The notes under the pieces: generated by a model
The model's database searches: none
What the model was told of the DNA's origin: nothing
Seen by the model: the letters and a program-made list of their open reading frames with translations, nothing else
Position numbers and translations under genes: made by a program
DNA from: Luidia sarsii
Taxonomy: Eukaryota > Echinodermata > Asteroidea > Paxillosida > Luidiidae
Direction: 5' to 3'
Length of the DNA: 64,000 nt
NCBI GenBank assembly: GCA_949987565.1
Contig: OX465113.1
Span: 5,368,547-5,432,546, forward strand
Shown here: positions 24,301 to 29,992 of the stretch, piece by piece
How the letters are laid out: the number at the start of each line of letters is the position of its first letter
Numbering within the stretch: the stretch's first letter is position 1

Positions 24301-27300
24301 GCAAAGTGACGAGAACATACACAGACAGGGGAAGGAAAGCCATGACACACATATGACAGAGGAAGGACAAAGGGGAAGGGAGTGAGATGCGGATGTACAC
24401 TGAGGGAGGGGAGATTAGGGTTGGGAAGATCAAAGATTGTTTTCCACAAACAAAAGGGTGAGGAAGATCAAAGGGACGGGAGGGAGATATTCTCTTCCTC
24501 TTTGTTGCTGCCTTGTCTGTTCGAAAATGGTCTTCTGCTAAGATAGGTCGTATGGATGGGCGAATGAAGTTCACTCATTACTGCACAGACTCAATGATTA
24601 GGGGACGATGATGAAATAACAGTCATTGATTTGAACATGGTGGTTTCCCCATGAATCAATGTACATGCATGTATTCCCAGTGTAATACCAGACCACACGT
24701 GAGCGAGCGTCACCGTTTACATAGGCCCTATATAGTTTCAAGCCTGATTATAAATCATGTCTTATTCCACAGCATCGTGACTGTGTGACGTTTGCCGTCC
24801 ACGTTTATCAGTATCACCCACTCACGGCACGGTGCGTCATAAACATAATTTAAACAAGAACCCAATAAAGTCTGTTATCTCAGTACGTGAAGAACTGTCT
24901 CAGATCCCAAACCCGATTTATTTTTAATCAACTGAAATTATTGAAAAGATTCCCAATCTGATGGAGCTGTGAATAGGATTATTTCCAACCACCGAGAAAT
25001 AGAAAACTGTGTCAATAATGAGCTCAGATAATTATAACAGCCAGCAGACTTTACCCTTTGTACACCTCCTATACCAAACTCGGTATCACACATCGCCGTT
25101 CTGCATACAAAAAATCATGTTGATGGACCAATTTTTGTTTCGTGTCTCTTCACGAGGGCAAACACGTCCCAGCCCCCCCCCCCCCGGGACGGATAGGCCT
25201 GGAGACAGCCGTGTTACTCATTAACCCGTGTGTGATTTGCCAATGGCAGTCCAACTTCTCCAAGGTTCCAAACTCCACCGAGGTTCAAGGGGGTGGTAAG
25301 GGTTTGATCAACTGCGGTTCAATGGATCTATGGCGATTCAGAGCCGGAGTGAACTGAACAATCAATAAACCCCCGAGAGTTGTACAACTCCTCACAGTTT
25401 CTCACAGATTCTCACAGATTGCGCATACTGTCATGGGTTTTTTTTTATTGTGAAGAAATCCCAACCCGTAAACATTCGCAAACTGTTTAAAATCGGAAGT
25501 TAATACAAAAACTGTTGCAAACTGCTCACTGACTAAAATGACCTGCAATACATGAATCTAACAAAATAGAGGGCCTGACGTTTCGATCTTAGCAGGACCT
25601 TTCTCAAAGGCCTTTGAAACGTCAGGCCCTCTAATTTTTTAGATTTTTGTTTAAAATAAGTTCAGATGTTGCCCGGGGGACAGTCCTACGAGAAAAGCCA
25701 TGTATTTGTAAAAGAAAACTTCACCGATGTTTTTTCTTTTTTACAGAAAAATAAATAAGTGATGCGTGGTTTTGTCTGAATCCTTGTCGGGGCGTGGAGA
25801 TTGTGGCGATTGTAGTTGTTCTTACTCTTATCGTTGGTGGTGTGGTTGGTGTGGTCGATGGTGGTTGGTGTGGTTGGTGTGGTTGGTGTGGTTGGTGTTG
25901 TTGGTGTGGTTGGTGTGGTTGGTGTAGTCACTGTGGTTGCATGGTGTGGTTGGTAGTGGTTGATGTGGTTAGTGCATGTGGTTGATGTGGTTACTGTGGT
26001 TGGTGTGGTTACTGTGGTTGGTGTGGTTGGTGTGGTTGGTGTAGTTACTGTGGTTGGTGTGGTTGGTGTGGTTAGTGTTGTTACTGTGGTTGGTGTAGCA
26101 ACTGTGGTTGGTGTGGTTGGTGTGGTTAATGTTATTACTGTGGTTGGTGTAGTAACTGTGGTTGGTGTGGTTGGTGTGGTTAATGTTGTTACTGTGGTTG
26201 GTGTAGTAACTGTGGTTGGTGTGGTTGGTGTGGTTAGTGTTGTTACGGTGGTTGGTGTAGTAACTGTGGTTGGTGTGGTTGGTGTGGTTAATGTTGTTAC
26301 TGTGGTTGGTGTAGTAACTGTGGTTGGTGTGGTTGGTGTGGTTGGTGTGGTTGGTGTGGTTGGTGTGGTTGGTGTGGTTGGTGTGGTTGGTGTGGTTGGT
26401 GTGGTTGGTGTAGTAACTGTGGTTGGTGTGGTTGGTGTGGTTGGTACGGTTGGTGTGGTTGATGTGGTTGGTATGGTTGGTGTGGTTGGTGTGGTTGGTG
26501 TGGTTGGTGTGGTTGGTGTGGTTGGTGTGGTTGGTGTGGTTGGTGTGGTTGGTGTGGTTGGTGTGGTTAGTGTTGTTACTGTGGTTGGTGTAGTAACTGT
26601 GGTTGGTGTGGTTGGTGTGGTTGGTGTGGTTGGTGTGGTTAGTGTTGTTACTGTGGTTGGTGTAGTAACTGTGGTTGGTGTGGTTGGTGTGGTTAGTGTT
26701 GTTACTGTGCTTAGTGTTGTTACTGTGCTTAGTGTTGTTTATATTCATTGTTGTCGTTGTCGCCGTCGTTGTTGCTGTTATTTCTGTTGTTGTTTCTCCT
26801 GATTATTCCACTGTATTGATGTCGATTGATTACCCTTCAAATTTTGACAACCCCTTTAAAAAAAGGGAACGGGAAATGTACGGCATACCTGGCGGGAAAG
26901 CGTCTGGGTTTTGTCTGAGGAGAGGCAAGGCAGCATCCAGGCCAGATATGCTCCCGAGGAGGGCTTGTAGGGACCGCATCGTCGTCTTGTTGGACACGAT
27001 CAGCTCCAAGTCGTACATCAAGACCGTCAGACTGTGGACAAGAGTCCACAGTGCTTCACAACATTGCCCAGAAAACAATCCCCCTCAGTCCGATGCAAGG
27101 CGTGCATCAAACCACACACTCCACGGTGTAAATAGACCAATTCTCATGCACATCTTTGGGGACAGTTTTTAAACAGAGCCGCAACTTTCTCGAAGAACTA
27201 GCAAAAAGGGCAGGCAATTGTTGCCCCTATATGAATTATGAATTGTTGCCCCTATGTGAAATCAATCAAATTATGATGAAGGCTATAATACACCGTTAAT

Positions 27301-29700
27301 ATTTCACCCGGCAAATGGATAGATATTGGCCAAAATATAAACGTGTATGGCCTAACATTATCGGTTATTAAAGATAAATTGGTTGGATTGGTCAGTTAAA
27401 ATCAGTCACGAGTATTTCTGATAAAACTGGACCAAGTGTTGGTCAAAGGACATTAGCCAAATTTTACCGACGATTTTACTGTCTAGTTAACCCTCAAAGA
27501 GCCAGGTAATTTTGACCACCTCAAAGCCAGGGGGCGGAATCCGGCCCCCCTCAGATCTCCATCGTTGAATAATGGATTCTAATGATATTTTGCAGGGTGA
27601 TAGAGAATCACATAATGAACATTTGTGTAAAATTTCATTACAACAAATTAATGTTTTGTTTAATTATAGCTAAAAATAAAATTTCGAATTTTCTTTGTTT
27701 TTATTGAATTTCCCGAATTTGCATCAATTTTACAATGATAATGAAACACGAAGCATCAATCAATGCATGCAGCAATATTAATGAGCTAATTATGCCAAAG
27801 AATCCTGAAAAGAATAAACCCTATGCACCTTGGATGCTATGCTTTTATGTACCGGTAGTGTAAGTCAATGGAAACATTTCCGTCAAGCTATACCATGGCC
27901 CTGACAAAATTGTTCATTGTCAGAGAACGGCACCACCAATTTTAATAAAATTGGTGTCTAAATGTGCCTAAGAAGATTGCCGAAAAAGTCATAAAGCCTC
28001 AACACGCAGAAAAAATAATTGATACCTTGTTAACACCTTGTTTGTAAAATGTATCGGCATTGATGGGTTTCTGGAACATTAAATGATCGGGGTAGAGATT
28101 TCTAGAACAACAAAGATGGACTCACCCAGCATCTCTGAAATTGTTCACCTTTCCACTTTGTTCGCCGTAGGTCTCGTTCTCGAAGCACCTGCTCTCGAAG
28201 TCACAGAGGAAAGACTGGAACATGGGCAGCAGTCCCCCAGAAGGCAGTGCTTTGCTGATGAAATGACCTGATTGTCGGAGGGAGGAAACCAGCTTAATTG
28301 ATCAATCGTGTGCTAGAATACTTCTTTTAAGCTTATGTAAAACAGCAAAGGCAACGGTGGCAGGACATGATTTGGAACCCAGGCCTATCAGCGCGTGATA
28401 CCATGTACCACCTGAGACATCCTGCACTTGGGTGAGGGCAATACAGATGTGTAACGTGTTATAGGTGATGTCCATAGGTGTTTTTCACGATGAACAGTAA
28501 CAATTAAACCACCGTCTGATGGTAAGGTCTTAACAAGAGCCCGACGTACCGATCACGGCAGGACCACCAATGCAGAAATCTTTTTCTTCTTTTTATCTTT
28601 GGATTATTTATGCAGATTCGTCCAAAGCAAGGCTATTAAGCCACTCAAGGTTAAGGGCTTGGGAAAGAAGGAGATAGGGAGGAACTCAGAAAGGCTGGAG
28701 ATAGGATTGGACGTTCCTCTTAAAAAGGTAGAGATCAGGAGAGCAGGAGGGAAACATGAACAGGAAGGGAATTCCAGAGAGGGGCAGACCGAGGGATCTA
28801 TACCGTTCTTGGGTTTGACATTTGGAAAGGACAATTTTTGTAGTAGTATTTATTTTTTTCAAAACTAGTGACAAATCTGAGTGTGTTTGGGTTATCGGGA
28901 ACCACAATGAGAAATGTGTTGGCTCAAAATGGCATAGAAATAATCCCTCCCTGAACCATGGACTTCAGTGACCAAAGATGCAAATCTCAAACCATTCGGA
29001 GATCCCGATGTTTCGACTTTAGAAGGCCCTTTCCCGAAAGGTCCTGCATTTGAGATATATTTCAGGATAGTAAGTGAACAAAAGACAGATAGTCTTTTAG
29101 ATAATAGGCGACTATGACACTTACATTCGCCTCGAGGTTGAGGCATTTGTCCGCTTCGCACCAAGGCGATGACCACGAAGAGAAGTACCGGCCATATCAG
29201 CTCAATAAGCAGGCGGATCTAGACAGGATCAAATCATCACCATCATCAAGTAGGCTAAACGTGCACATTTTACACAAATTTGTTAGAAAGTGGTTCCCGT
29301 TCAACCAAGACCTTCCTTAAAGAGCAAGTAAAACGGTTTTAAGAAACCTTAAATTTGGCCAGAAATGTTTTCATAAGTTGTTTATGCTTATAAATATGCC
29401 TACAAAAAAACCGTTTTATTTGGTCTTTAAAAGTCAAATGACTATTATTTATTTATTATTAATGAAAGGTCGAAATCCCAAATCACACTTTATTAGATTA
29501 TAGGCCTAATATTATAATTATAATCATTATAATTGTATTATAGGGCTGCAAACACGAATTAGCCACATTGCATGTTAATCATAATTCGGCTGTTGATTTT
29601 GTTTAACAAAGAAAGAGGACATCGGTTTGCTTACCTTCTGTCTTCGCCGGAGAGACCAGTTTTTCCACGTCAGTAGCAATAACTGGGAAAAGAACTCCAT
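165..29700 (-). CDS. ABCA1-like: ABCA1/ABCA4-type ABC transporter, 5' part of gene (24 exons placed, 3' part off the window)
   Basis: Full-size ABC transporters of subfamily A move phospholipids, sterols or retinoid-lipids across membranes. Minus-strand exons: 29700-29635, 29218-29125, 28267-28126, 27031-26889, (23821-23796?), 23377-23282, 22287-22020, 21297-21164, 20191-20075, 19082-19011, 18289-18196, 17428-17311, 16900-16721, 15318-15096, 14234-14013, 13232-13025, 12497-12372, 10972-10795, 9078-8947, 7588-7449, 6593-6456, 5431-5058, 3244-3175, 1726-1509, 396-165. The order is TM1, large extracellular domain 1, TM2-6, NBD1 (Walker [11 protein letters not shown]-loop CPQHN, signature [10 protein letters not shown], Walker [14 protein letters not shown]-loop STHHMDEAD), then the linker. 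Phases join without conflict. Many exon lengths (66, 94, 142, 117, 223, 222, 132, 140, 138) equal those I recall for vertebrate ABCA4. TMD2 and NBD2 must lie left of the window. I cannot tell ABCA1, ABCA4 and ABCA7 orthology apart. Part of extracellular domain 1 may be missing from this model (between 26889 and 23377, and between 20075 and 19082). Confidence 0.93.
1220..1440 (+). repeat. Degenerate copy of the tRNA-derived SINE
   Basis: Contains diverged versions of the SINE modules: GTTAATGGATGAATGC, a GGCGCCCCCA motif, and the CCAGTCAGATTTTCTG tail. The tRNA-like half is decayed. It lies in the ABCA intron between exons A24 and A23. Confidence 0.45.
1509..1726 (-). CDS. ABCA1-like: ABCA exon A23: end of NBD1 region/regulatory segment
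   Basis: Acceptor TTGAACAG, donor GAG|GTTGGT; phase 1 to 0, 218 nt. It encodes [15 protein letters not shown], then a segment with EMSYILPP and [10 protein letters not shown]. This corresponds to the ABCA region reading ELTYVLP...YGISETTLEE. It joins in frame to A22 upstream and A24 downstream. Confidence 0.92.
1745..1960. repeat. Dispersed repeat with palindromic core (TTCGAACAGTATA)
   Basis: A 22-bp arm at 1867 (starting ACTCGACGTTTCGAACAG) is repeated inverted, ending at 1943, with a nested CTCGTC/GACGAG hairpin between. Flanking text (GGTTTGCATGGTGAGAATATC, GCGGTGACACCATGTA, TCTGAAAAGAACCGG) recurs at 42530-42670 (opposite strand) and in part at 20790-20860, so this is a multi-copy family. 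It is in an ABCA intron. Confidence 0.75.
2841..3063. mobile_element. MITE, GGCTTAGGCTCGG family (copy 1)
   Basis: The left end GAATGAAGGCTTAGGCTCGG is matched inverted by the right end (AAGCCTGAGCC ... AAGCCTTCGTTTCGAAAACGG). The internal sequence (CAACAAACCTTCAAATTCGG, TTTTGTCAGACGGAGACGAA) is shared with copies at 10188 and 34270. There is no coding capacity. It lies directly downstream of ABCA exon A22 in the intron. Confidence 0.75.
3175..3244 (-). CDS. ABCA1-like: ABCA exon A22: short linker exon
   Basis: A 70-nt exon, phase 0 to 1, between acceptor CCTTGAACCAG and donor CCAG|GTGAGG. It encodes [20 protein letters not shown], an acidic linker without recognisable homology. I include it because it bridges the phase gap exactly: A21 ends in phase 0 and A23 starts in phase 1. 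Vertebrate ABCA4 has a short phase 0-to-1 exon at the same place. Confidence 0.72.
5058..5431 (-). CDS. ABCA1-like: ABCA exon A21: NBD1 H-loop and Gly/Gln/Lys-rich linker
   Basis: Acceptor TCTTTTTCAAG, donor AAG|GTTGGT; 374 nt, phase 1 to 0. It encodes [19 protein letters not shown] (H-loop/switch), the C-terminal part of NBD1 with [19 protein letters not shown], then about 24 residues of alternating Gly with Gln or Lys (DNA 5199-5262), and an acidic tail. The Gly/Gln/Lys tract sits where ABCA1 has a Ser-rich linker and looks lineage-specific. Confidence 0.95.
5640..6310. repeat. 21-bp minisatellite in ABCA intron
   Basis: Roughly 30 units of GGTCATTGCCTTGGTGCCCC and variants (period 21, some units 22). 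It occupies most of the intron between exons A21 and A20. The period is a multiple of three, so long open frames (LVIALLP / NDQGQQG-type peptides) appear on both strands; they are not genes. Confidence 0.95.
6456..6593 (-). CDS. ABCA1-like: ABCA exon A20: NBD1 signature end and Walker B
   Basis: Acceptor CTCTGCAG, donor G|GTATGC; 138 nt, phase 1 to 1 (same length as recalled ABCA4 exon 22). It encodes [17 protein letters not shown], then [12 protein letters not shown] (Walker B with catalytic Glu and D-loop). The LSG of the signature motif comes from exon A19. Confidence 0.97.
6884..7006. repeat. CCTCCCTG/CCTGCCTG simple repeat
   Basis: A low-complexity pyrimidine tract of CCTCCCTG and CCTGCCTG units in the ABCA intron between A20 and A19, preceded by a short AT-rich array with a CAATAAC/GAAATA motif (6805-6875). 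Confidence 0.9.
7449..7588 (-). CDS. ABCA1-like: ABCA exon A19: NBD1 helical region
   Basis: Acceptor GTCTTCAG, donor G|GTGAGA; 140 nt, phase 2 to 1 (equals recalled ABCA4 exon 21). It encodes [18 protein letters not shown], then a helical stretch ending NNLSG, corresponding to ABCA1 LTVEEHIWFYARLKG...LSGG. Confidence 0.96.
7845..7940. repeat. Palindromic copy of the CTAGCAGGACC dispersed repeat
   Basis: Arms AATTTAGTGGGCCTGACG / CGTCAGGCTCACTAAATTT flank the core GATCCTAGCAGGACC, then GGCTAGGATCGAAACG. It can fold into a long hairpin. This family has about 20 copies in the window (e.g. 7305-7385, 20985-21035, 24250-24305, 25560-25640, 47690-47990, 54050-54105, 60040-60090). Confidence 0.85.
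8098..8545. mobile_element. MITE with GATCCAGTAGGCCACGCCC terminal repeats (copy A)
   Basis: The left end CGATCCAGTAGGCCACGCCC is matched inverted by the right end (GGGCTTGGCCTATACTGGATCC). The interior is the reverse complement of the element at 45105-45523, including the CAAAATTGCGGCAATTTGTC-like and TTTTGGCCTTTTCCAAAACC segments. It is non-coding and intronic in ABCA. Confidence 0.85.
8551..8822. repeat. 57-bp tandem repeat abutting MITE copy A
   Basis: Five units containing GTGTGGAAGGTCACCATTAA and GTATATGACACAAAACAAGA, period 57 (unit starts near 8611, 8668 and 8725). The period is a multiple of three, so both strands appear open; this is not coding. The array starts immediately beside the MITE end. 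Confidence 0.92.
8947..9078 (-). CDS. ABCA1-like: ABCA exon A18: end of Walker A to Q-loop
   Basis: Acceptor ATATCTATAG, donor TA|GTAAGT; 132 nt, phase 2 to 2 (equals recalled ABCA4 exon 20). It encodes [20 protein letters not shown], then [12 protein letters not shown] with the Q-loop glutamine. Confidence 0.97.
9862..10010. mobile_element. Dispersed repeat with GAGGAGAATGTAATTCAAT terminus (short copy)
   Basis: Left end GTTTGCGTCGAGGAGAATG; internal palindrome TTGCTCGACGTGATAAACAC / GTGTTTATCACGTCGAGCAA (9911-9987). Related ends occur at 44276-44866 and 51780-52245, and the TTTATCACGTCGAGCAAGGA arm at 22520-22560. Confidence 0.65.
10188..10434. mobile_element. MITE, GGCTTAGGCTCGG family (best copy)
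   Basis: Terminal inverted repeats: CCGTTTTCGAAATGAAGGC on the left and GCCTTCATTTCGAAAACGG on the right; the inverted similarity continues as CTTAGGCTCGG. The interior is shared with 2841-3063 and 34270-34513, and a 65-bp end-to-end remnant is at 29928-29992. 247 bp, non-coding, intronic in ABCA. Confidence 0.85.
10795..10972 (-). CDS. ABCA1-like: ABCA exon A17: start of NBD1 with Walker A
   Basis: Acceptor CACGGATCAG, donor AT|GTGAGT; 178 nt, phase 1 to 2. It encodes [20 protein letters not shown], then [20 protein letters not shown], completing Walker [10 protein letters not shown]. This is nearly identical to ABCA1 [12 protein letters not shown]...[19 protein letters not shown]. Confidence 0.97.
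12372..12497 (-). CDS. ABCA1-like: ABCA exon A16: TMD1-NBD1 connector
   Basis: Acceptor GTCTGACAG, donor G|GTACAC; 126 nt, phase 1 to 1. It encodes [20 protein letters not shown] (ABCA1: QYGIPRPWYFPCTKSYW), then a polar Thr-rich connector. In vertebrate ABCA4 this region is split over two exons as I recall; here it is one. Confidence 0.93.
13025..13232 (-). CDS. ABCA1-like: ABCA exon A15: TM5-TM6 region
   Basis: Acceptor GCTTTGCAG, donor G|GTGAGA; 208 nt, phase 0 to 1. It encodes [20 protein letters not shown], then [20 protein letters not shown], corresponding to ABCA1 [20 protein letters not shown]...FDTFLYGVMTWYIEAVFPG. Confidence 0.96.
14013..14234 (-). CDS. ABCA1-like: ABCA exon A14: TM3-TM4
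   Basis: Acceptor TTGTCCTAG, donor TTG|GTGAGT; 222 nt, phase 0 to 0 (equals recalled ABCA4 exon 15). It contains two hydrophobic helices around [19 protein letters not shown] and [16 protein letters not shown]. Confidence 0.97.
14285..15075. repeat. 10-bp minisatellite filling the A13-A14 intron
   Basis: About 75 units of TCAAGAAGAA and variants (AATCAGGAAG, AATCAAGAGG). The array begins about 50 bp from one exon and ends about 20 bp from the other, so it makes up nearly the whole 861-bp intron. The [14 protein letters not shown] open frame here is an artefact of the repeat. Confidence 0.97.
15096..15318 (-). CDS. ABCA1-like: ABCA exon A13: TM2-TM3 and cytosolic loop
   Basis: Acceptor GCTATGCAG, donor AAG|GTAGGT; 223 nt, phase 2 to 0 (equals recalled ABCA4 exon 14). 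It encodes [37 protein letters not shown] (coupling region; ABCA1 EKEARLKETMRIMGLD) and a second helix CCLLVVVLK. Confidence 0.98.
15484..15585 (+). repeat. tRNA-derived SINE fragment
   Basis: GGGCTGGATAGCCAAGGTGG with an A-box-like region and TTCGAGTCC as B box, followed by GTCAAGTTTCC. It is a diverged copy in the ABCA intron between A12 and A13. Confidence 0.6.
16721..16900 (-). CDS. ABCA1-like: ABCA exon A12: end of extracellular domain 1
   Basis: Acceptor CTGTGGTTAG, donor TT|GTGAGT; 180 nt, phase 2 to 2. It encodes [20 protein letters not shown], then [13 protein letters not shown], matching ABCA1 MRYVWGGFAYLQDVVEQ...[12 protein letters not shown] just before TM2. Confidence 0.97.
17311..17428 (-). 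CDS. ABCA1-like: ABCA exon A11: extracellular domain 1
   Basis: Acceptor AATTGTCAG, donor AC|GTAAGT; 118 nt, phase 1 to 2. It encodes [20 protein letters not shown], then [21 protein letters not shown]1 equivalent: [36 protein letters not shown]. Confidence 0.95.
18196..18289 (-). CDS. ABCA1-like: ABCA exon A10: extracellular domain 1
   Basis: Acceptor GTCCCACAG, donor G|GTATAT; 94 nt, phase 0 to 1. It encodes [20 protein letters not shown], then [12 protein letters not shown], aligning with ABCA1 CVNLNKLEPI...LLDERKFWAG. Confidence 0.94.
18480..19000. repeat. GACA-type microsatellite and purine-rich array
   Basis: (CAGA)n/(GACA)n with ACATAC interruptions on the + strand, passing into GAGAGA-rich sequence at 18530-18665. 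It fills most of the intron between ABCA exons A9 and A10, ending about 10 bp from A9. Confidence 0.95.
19011..19082 (-). CDS. ABCA1-like: ABCA exon A9: extracellular domain 1
   Basis: Acceptor TTCTCCAG, donor GAG|GTGGGC; 72 nt, phase 0 to 0. It encodes [20 protein letters not shown], preceding the CVNLDK of A10 as in ABCA1 (...[27 protein letters not shown]). Vertebrate ABCA4 has a longer exon here, so a further exon between 19082 and 20075 may be missing from my model. Confidence 0.85.
19470..19965. repeat. 19-bp minisatellite
   Basis: About 26 units of GAGAATGTCATTGTCTTGG or variants ending TTAG. It has one interruption (near 19840-19865: AGTAAGAGAGCTTCTTCCTC) that duplicates sequence from just before the array (19449-19468). 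It lies in the ABCA intron between A8 and A9. Confidence 0.97.
20075..20191 (-). CDS. ABCA1-like: ABCA exon A8: extracellular domain 1
   Basis: Acceptor TACTTTGCAG, donor AAT|GTAAGT; 117 nt, phase 0 to 0 (equals recalled ABCA4 exon 10). It encodes [20 protein letters not shown], then [17 protein letters not shown]1: [25 protein letters not shown]. Confidence 0.94.
21097..21147. mobile_element. 51-bp internally deleted hAT-like MITE with 8-bp target duplication
   Basis: It starts CATAGAGCTCTA and ends TTTATTTATAGATGTCTATG, flanked on both sides by GGGGATAA (21089-21096 and 21148-21155). It is a short version of the 337-bp element at 46502-46838. It sits 17 bp from the 3' end of ABCA exon A7, in the intron. 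Confidence 0.82.
21164..21297 (-). CDS. ABCA1-like: ABCA exon A7: extracellular domain 1
   Basis: Acceptor CACTTATAG, donor GAA|GTAACA; 134 nt, phase 1 to 0. It encodes [20 protein letters not shown], then [12 protein letters not shown], clearly ABCA1 [29 protein letters not shown]. Confidence 0.96.
21686..21933. mobile_element. Nested foldback element with perfect 37-bp hairpin
   Basis: Outer inverted repeats: GGCGATTCGCAATAGTGCGC...AAGAGTTTGC (21687-21720) and its complement at 21898-21933. Inside is a perfect hairpin: arm 21770-21806 (TTCCCGTCCCCTACCTGGTC...) and arm 21823-21859, with a 16-nt loop. It is intronic in ABCA between A6 and A7. Confidence 0.85.
22020..22287 (-). CDS. ABCA1-like: ABCA exon A6: extracellular domain 1
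   Basis: Acceptor TTTTTCGGGCAG, donor A|GTGAGG; 268 nt, phase 0 to 1. It encodes [20 protein letters not shown], then [11 protein letters not shown] (ABCA1 QIYQAVSRIVCGHPEGG), a Gly-rich stretch with GAFGDLFG (cf. ABCA1 KALFGGNG), and a basic RRQKR site before an acidic patch. That RRQKR would be on the extracellular side and resembles a furin-type site. Confidence 0.92.
22320..22510. repeat. CTATAACATA-type minisatellite at the A5-A6 intron edge
   Basis: Irregular units combining CTATAACATATCTATAACAT and GATGTGCACTGAT. The array starts about 35 bp from exon A6. Confidence 0.9.
22655..22860 (+). repeat. tRNA-derived SINE
   Basis: 5' module with ACGGCAGTTAATGGTTGAAT and CTTCTGACTGGCGCCCC, then a tRNA-like GGCTGGATAGTTAAGAGAG ... 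GGTTTAAGTTCC (B box) and a TTTCTTTGCC tail. Intron of ABCA. Confidence 0.75.
23282..23377 (-). CDS. ABCA1-like: ABCA exon A5: extracellular domain 1 (5' boundary uncertain)
   Basis: Donor CAG|GTAAGA is strong, phase 0. It encodes [19 protein letters not shown], leading into A6 in frame (ABCA1: [20 protein letters not shown]). I give the longest phase-0 start (acceptor CTAAAAAG). A shorter exon starting after GATTCGGAG (about 23323) is also possible, because the polypyrimidine stretch TTTCCTTCTTTT lies inside the longer version. Confidence 0.6.
23796..23821 (-). CDS. ABCA1-like: Possible 26-nt ABCA micro-exon
   Basis: Between acceptor TTGCTATAG and a perfect donor GTAAGT. Its 26 nt are phase 1 to 0, which is exactly what is needed to join A4 (ends phase 1) to A5 (starts phase 0). 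It would encode DSKTTPSDN across the junction. There is no homology support; vertebrate ABCA4 has larger exons here. Confidence 0.35.
25680..26750. repeat. 9-bp GGTTGGTGT minisatellite (G-quadruplex-prone)
   Basis: The main array (25830-26720) has about 95 units of GGTTGGTGT with GGTTACTGT, GGTTAGTGT and GTAGTTACT variants arranged in a higher-order pattern. GGTTGGTGTGGTTGG occurs many times. The period is a multiple of three, so valine-rich and Thr/Asn/His-rich frames are open on both strands; they are not genes. It ends about 140 bp from exon A4 in the A4-A5 intron. Confidence 0.95.
26889..27031 (-). CDS. ABCA1-like: ABCA exon A4: extracellular domain 1
   Basis: Acceptor CTTGTCCACAG, donor G|GTATGC; 143 nt, phase 2 to 1 (one codon longer than recalled ABCA4 exon 4, same phases). 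It encodes [20 protein letters not shown], then [18 protein letters not shown]. Confidence 0.88.
27050..28120. other. Intron A3-A4, no further feature seen
   Basis: AT-rich intronic sequence. At 27490-27560 a short motif TCAAAGAGCCAGG / CCTCAAAGCCAGGG is duplicated. I see no exon, RNA gene or terminal inverted repeat. Confidence 0.5.
28126..28267 (-). CDS. ABCA1-like: ABCA exon A3: extracellular domain 1, N-terminal Cys region
   Basis: Acceptor CGACAATCAG, donor GG|GTGAGT; 142 nt, phase 1 to 2 (equals recalled ABCA4 exon 3). It encodes [20 protein letters not shown], then CDFESRCF and NNFRDAG; ABCA1: CHFPNKAMPSAGTLPWVQG...NPCFRYP...GNFN. Confidence 0.96.
28620..28800. repeat. Dispersed repeat (inverted copy at 58040-58205)
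   Basis: Segments GCCACTCAAGGTTAAGGGCT, AAGAAGGAGATAGGGAGG and GGAATTCCAGAGA recur in reverse complement at 58040-58205. A short piece recurs near 11085-11115. The open frame here is a repeat product. Confidence 0.75.
29125..29218 (-). CDS. ABCA1-like: ABCA exon A2: transmembrane helix 1
   Basis: Acceptor CCTGTCTAG, donor T|GTAAGT; 94 nt, phase 0 to 1 (equals recalled ABCA4 exon 2). It encodes [18 protein letters not shown] (signal-anchor/TM1), then [12 protein letters not shown], matching ABCA1 LLLEVAWPLFIFLILISV...HEC. Confidence 0.97.
29635..29700 (-). CDS. ABCA1-like: ABCA exon A1: start of protein
   Basis: The ATG is at 29700-29698. 66 coding nt, donor AAG|GTAAGC, phase 0 (equals recalled ABCA4 exon 1). 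It encodes [20 protein letters not shown] (ABCA1 [20 protein letters not shown]), the cytosolic N-terminus with its basic RRR before TM1. Start choice is secure from this family alignment. Confidence 0.96.
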
Positions 29701-29927
29701 GCTTCGTTCGCATTGAAGCACCTAAAATAGAGAAGACCAACACGTAGGCCATACGGTCGTATAATTATACCTGGACCCCAAGTCAGTCCAATTCTTCTCC
29801 GTATCAAGGCAAAGGGTGTTGACCGACACGAAGCCAAAGTGCAAAGTTGGCGCGTAAACGCCTCTATATGACGCAGAATAGCCCAACAAGTTAGCCAAGC
29901 TCAATGGTTCATAGCACAAACTGTAGG

Positions 29928-29992
29928 TGGTTTTCGAAATGATAACGAGTGAAGCCTAAGCCCGATCCTAAGCCTTCATTTCGAAAACGGCC
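29928..29992. mobile_element. 65-bp end-to-end remnant of the GGCTTAGGCTCGG MITE
   Basis: Both termini remain (GGTTTTCGAAATGA on the left, AGCCTTCATTTCGAAAACGG on the right), with almost no interior. It lies about 230 bp upstream of the ABCA start codon. Confidence 0.75.

Noticed and set aside
25142..25357. 71-residue plus frame with a Pro-rich start in the ABCA intron.
   Set aside because: Spans a poly-C run; no family recognised and no splice signals that join it to anything.
25960..26802. A 280-residue valine-rich frame and a 259-residue Thr/Asn/His frame on the other strand.
   Set aside because: Products of the 9-bp GGTTGGTGT array; both strands open, no conserved domain, located in an intron.
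28599..28868. 89-residue basic/acidic frame as a short gene.
   Set aside because: It lies in a dispersed repeat with an inverted copy at 58040-58205 and in an ABCA intron.
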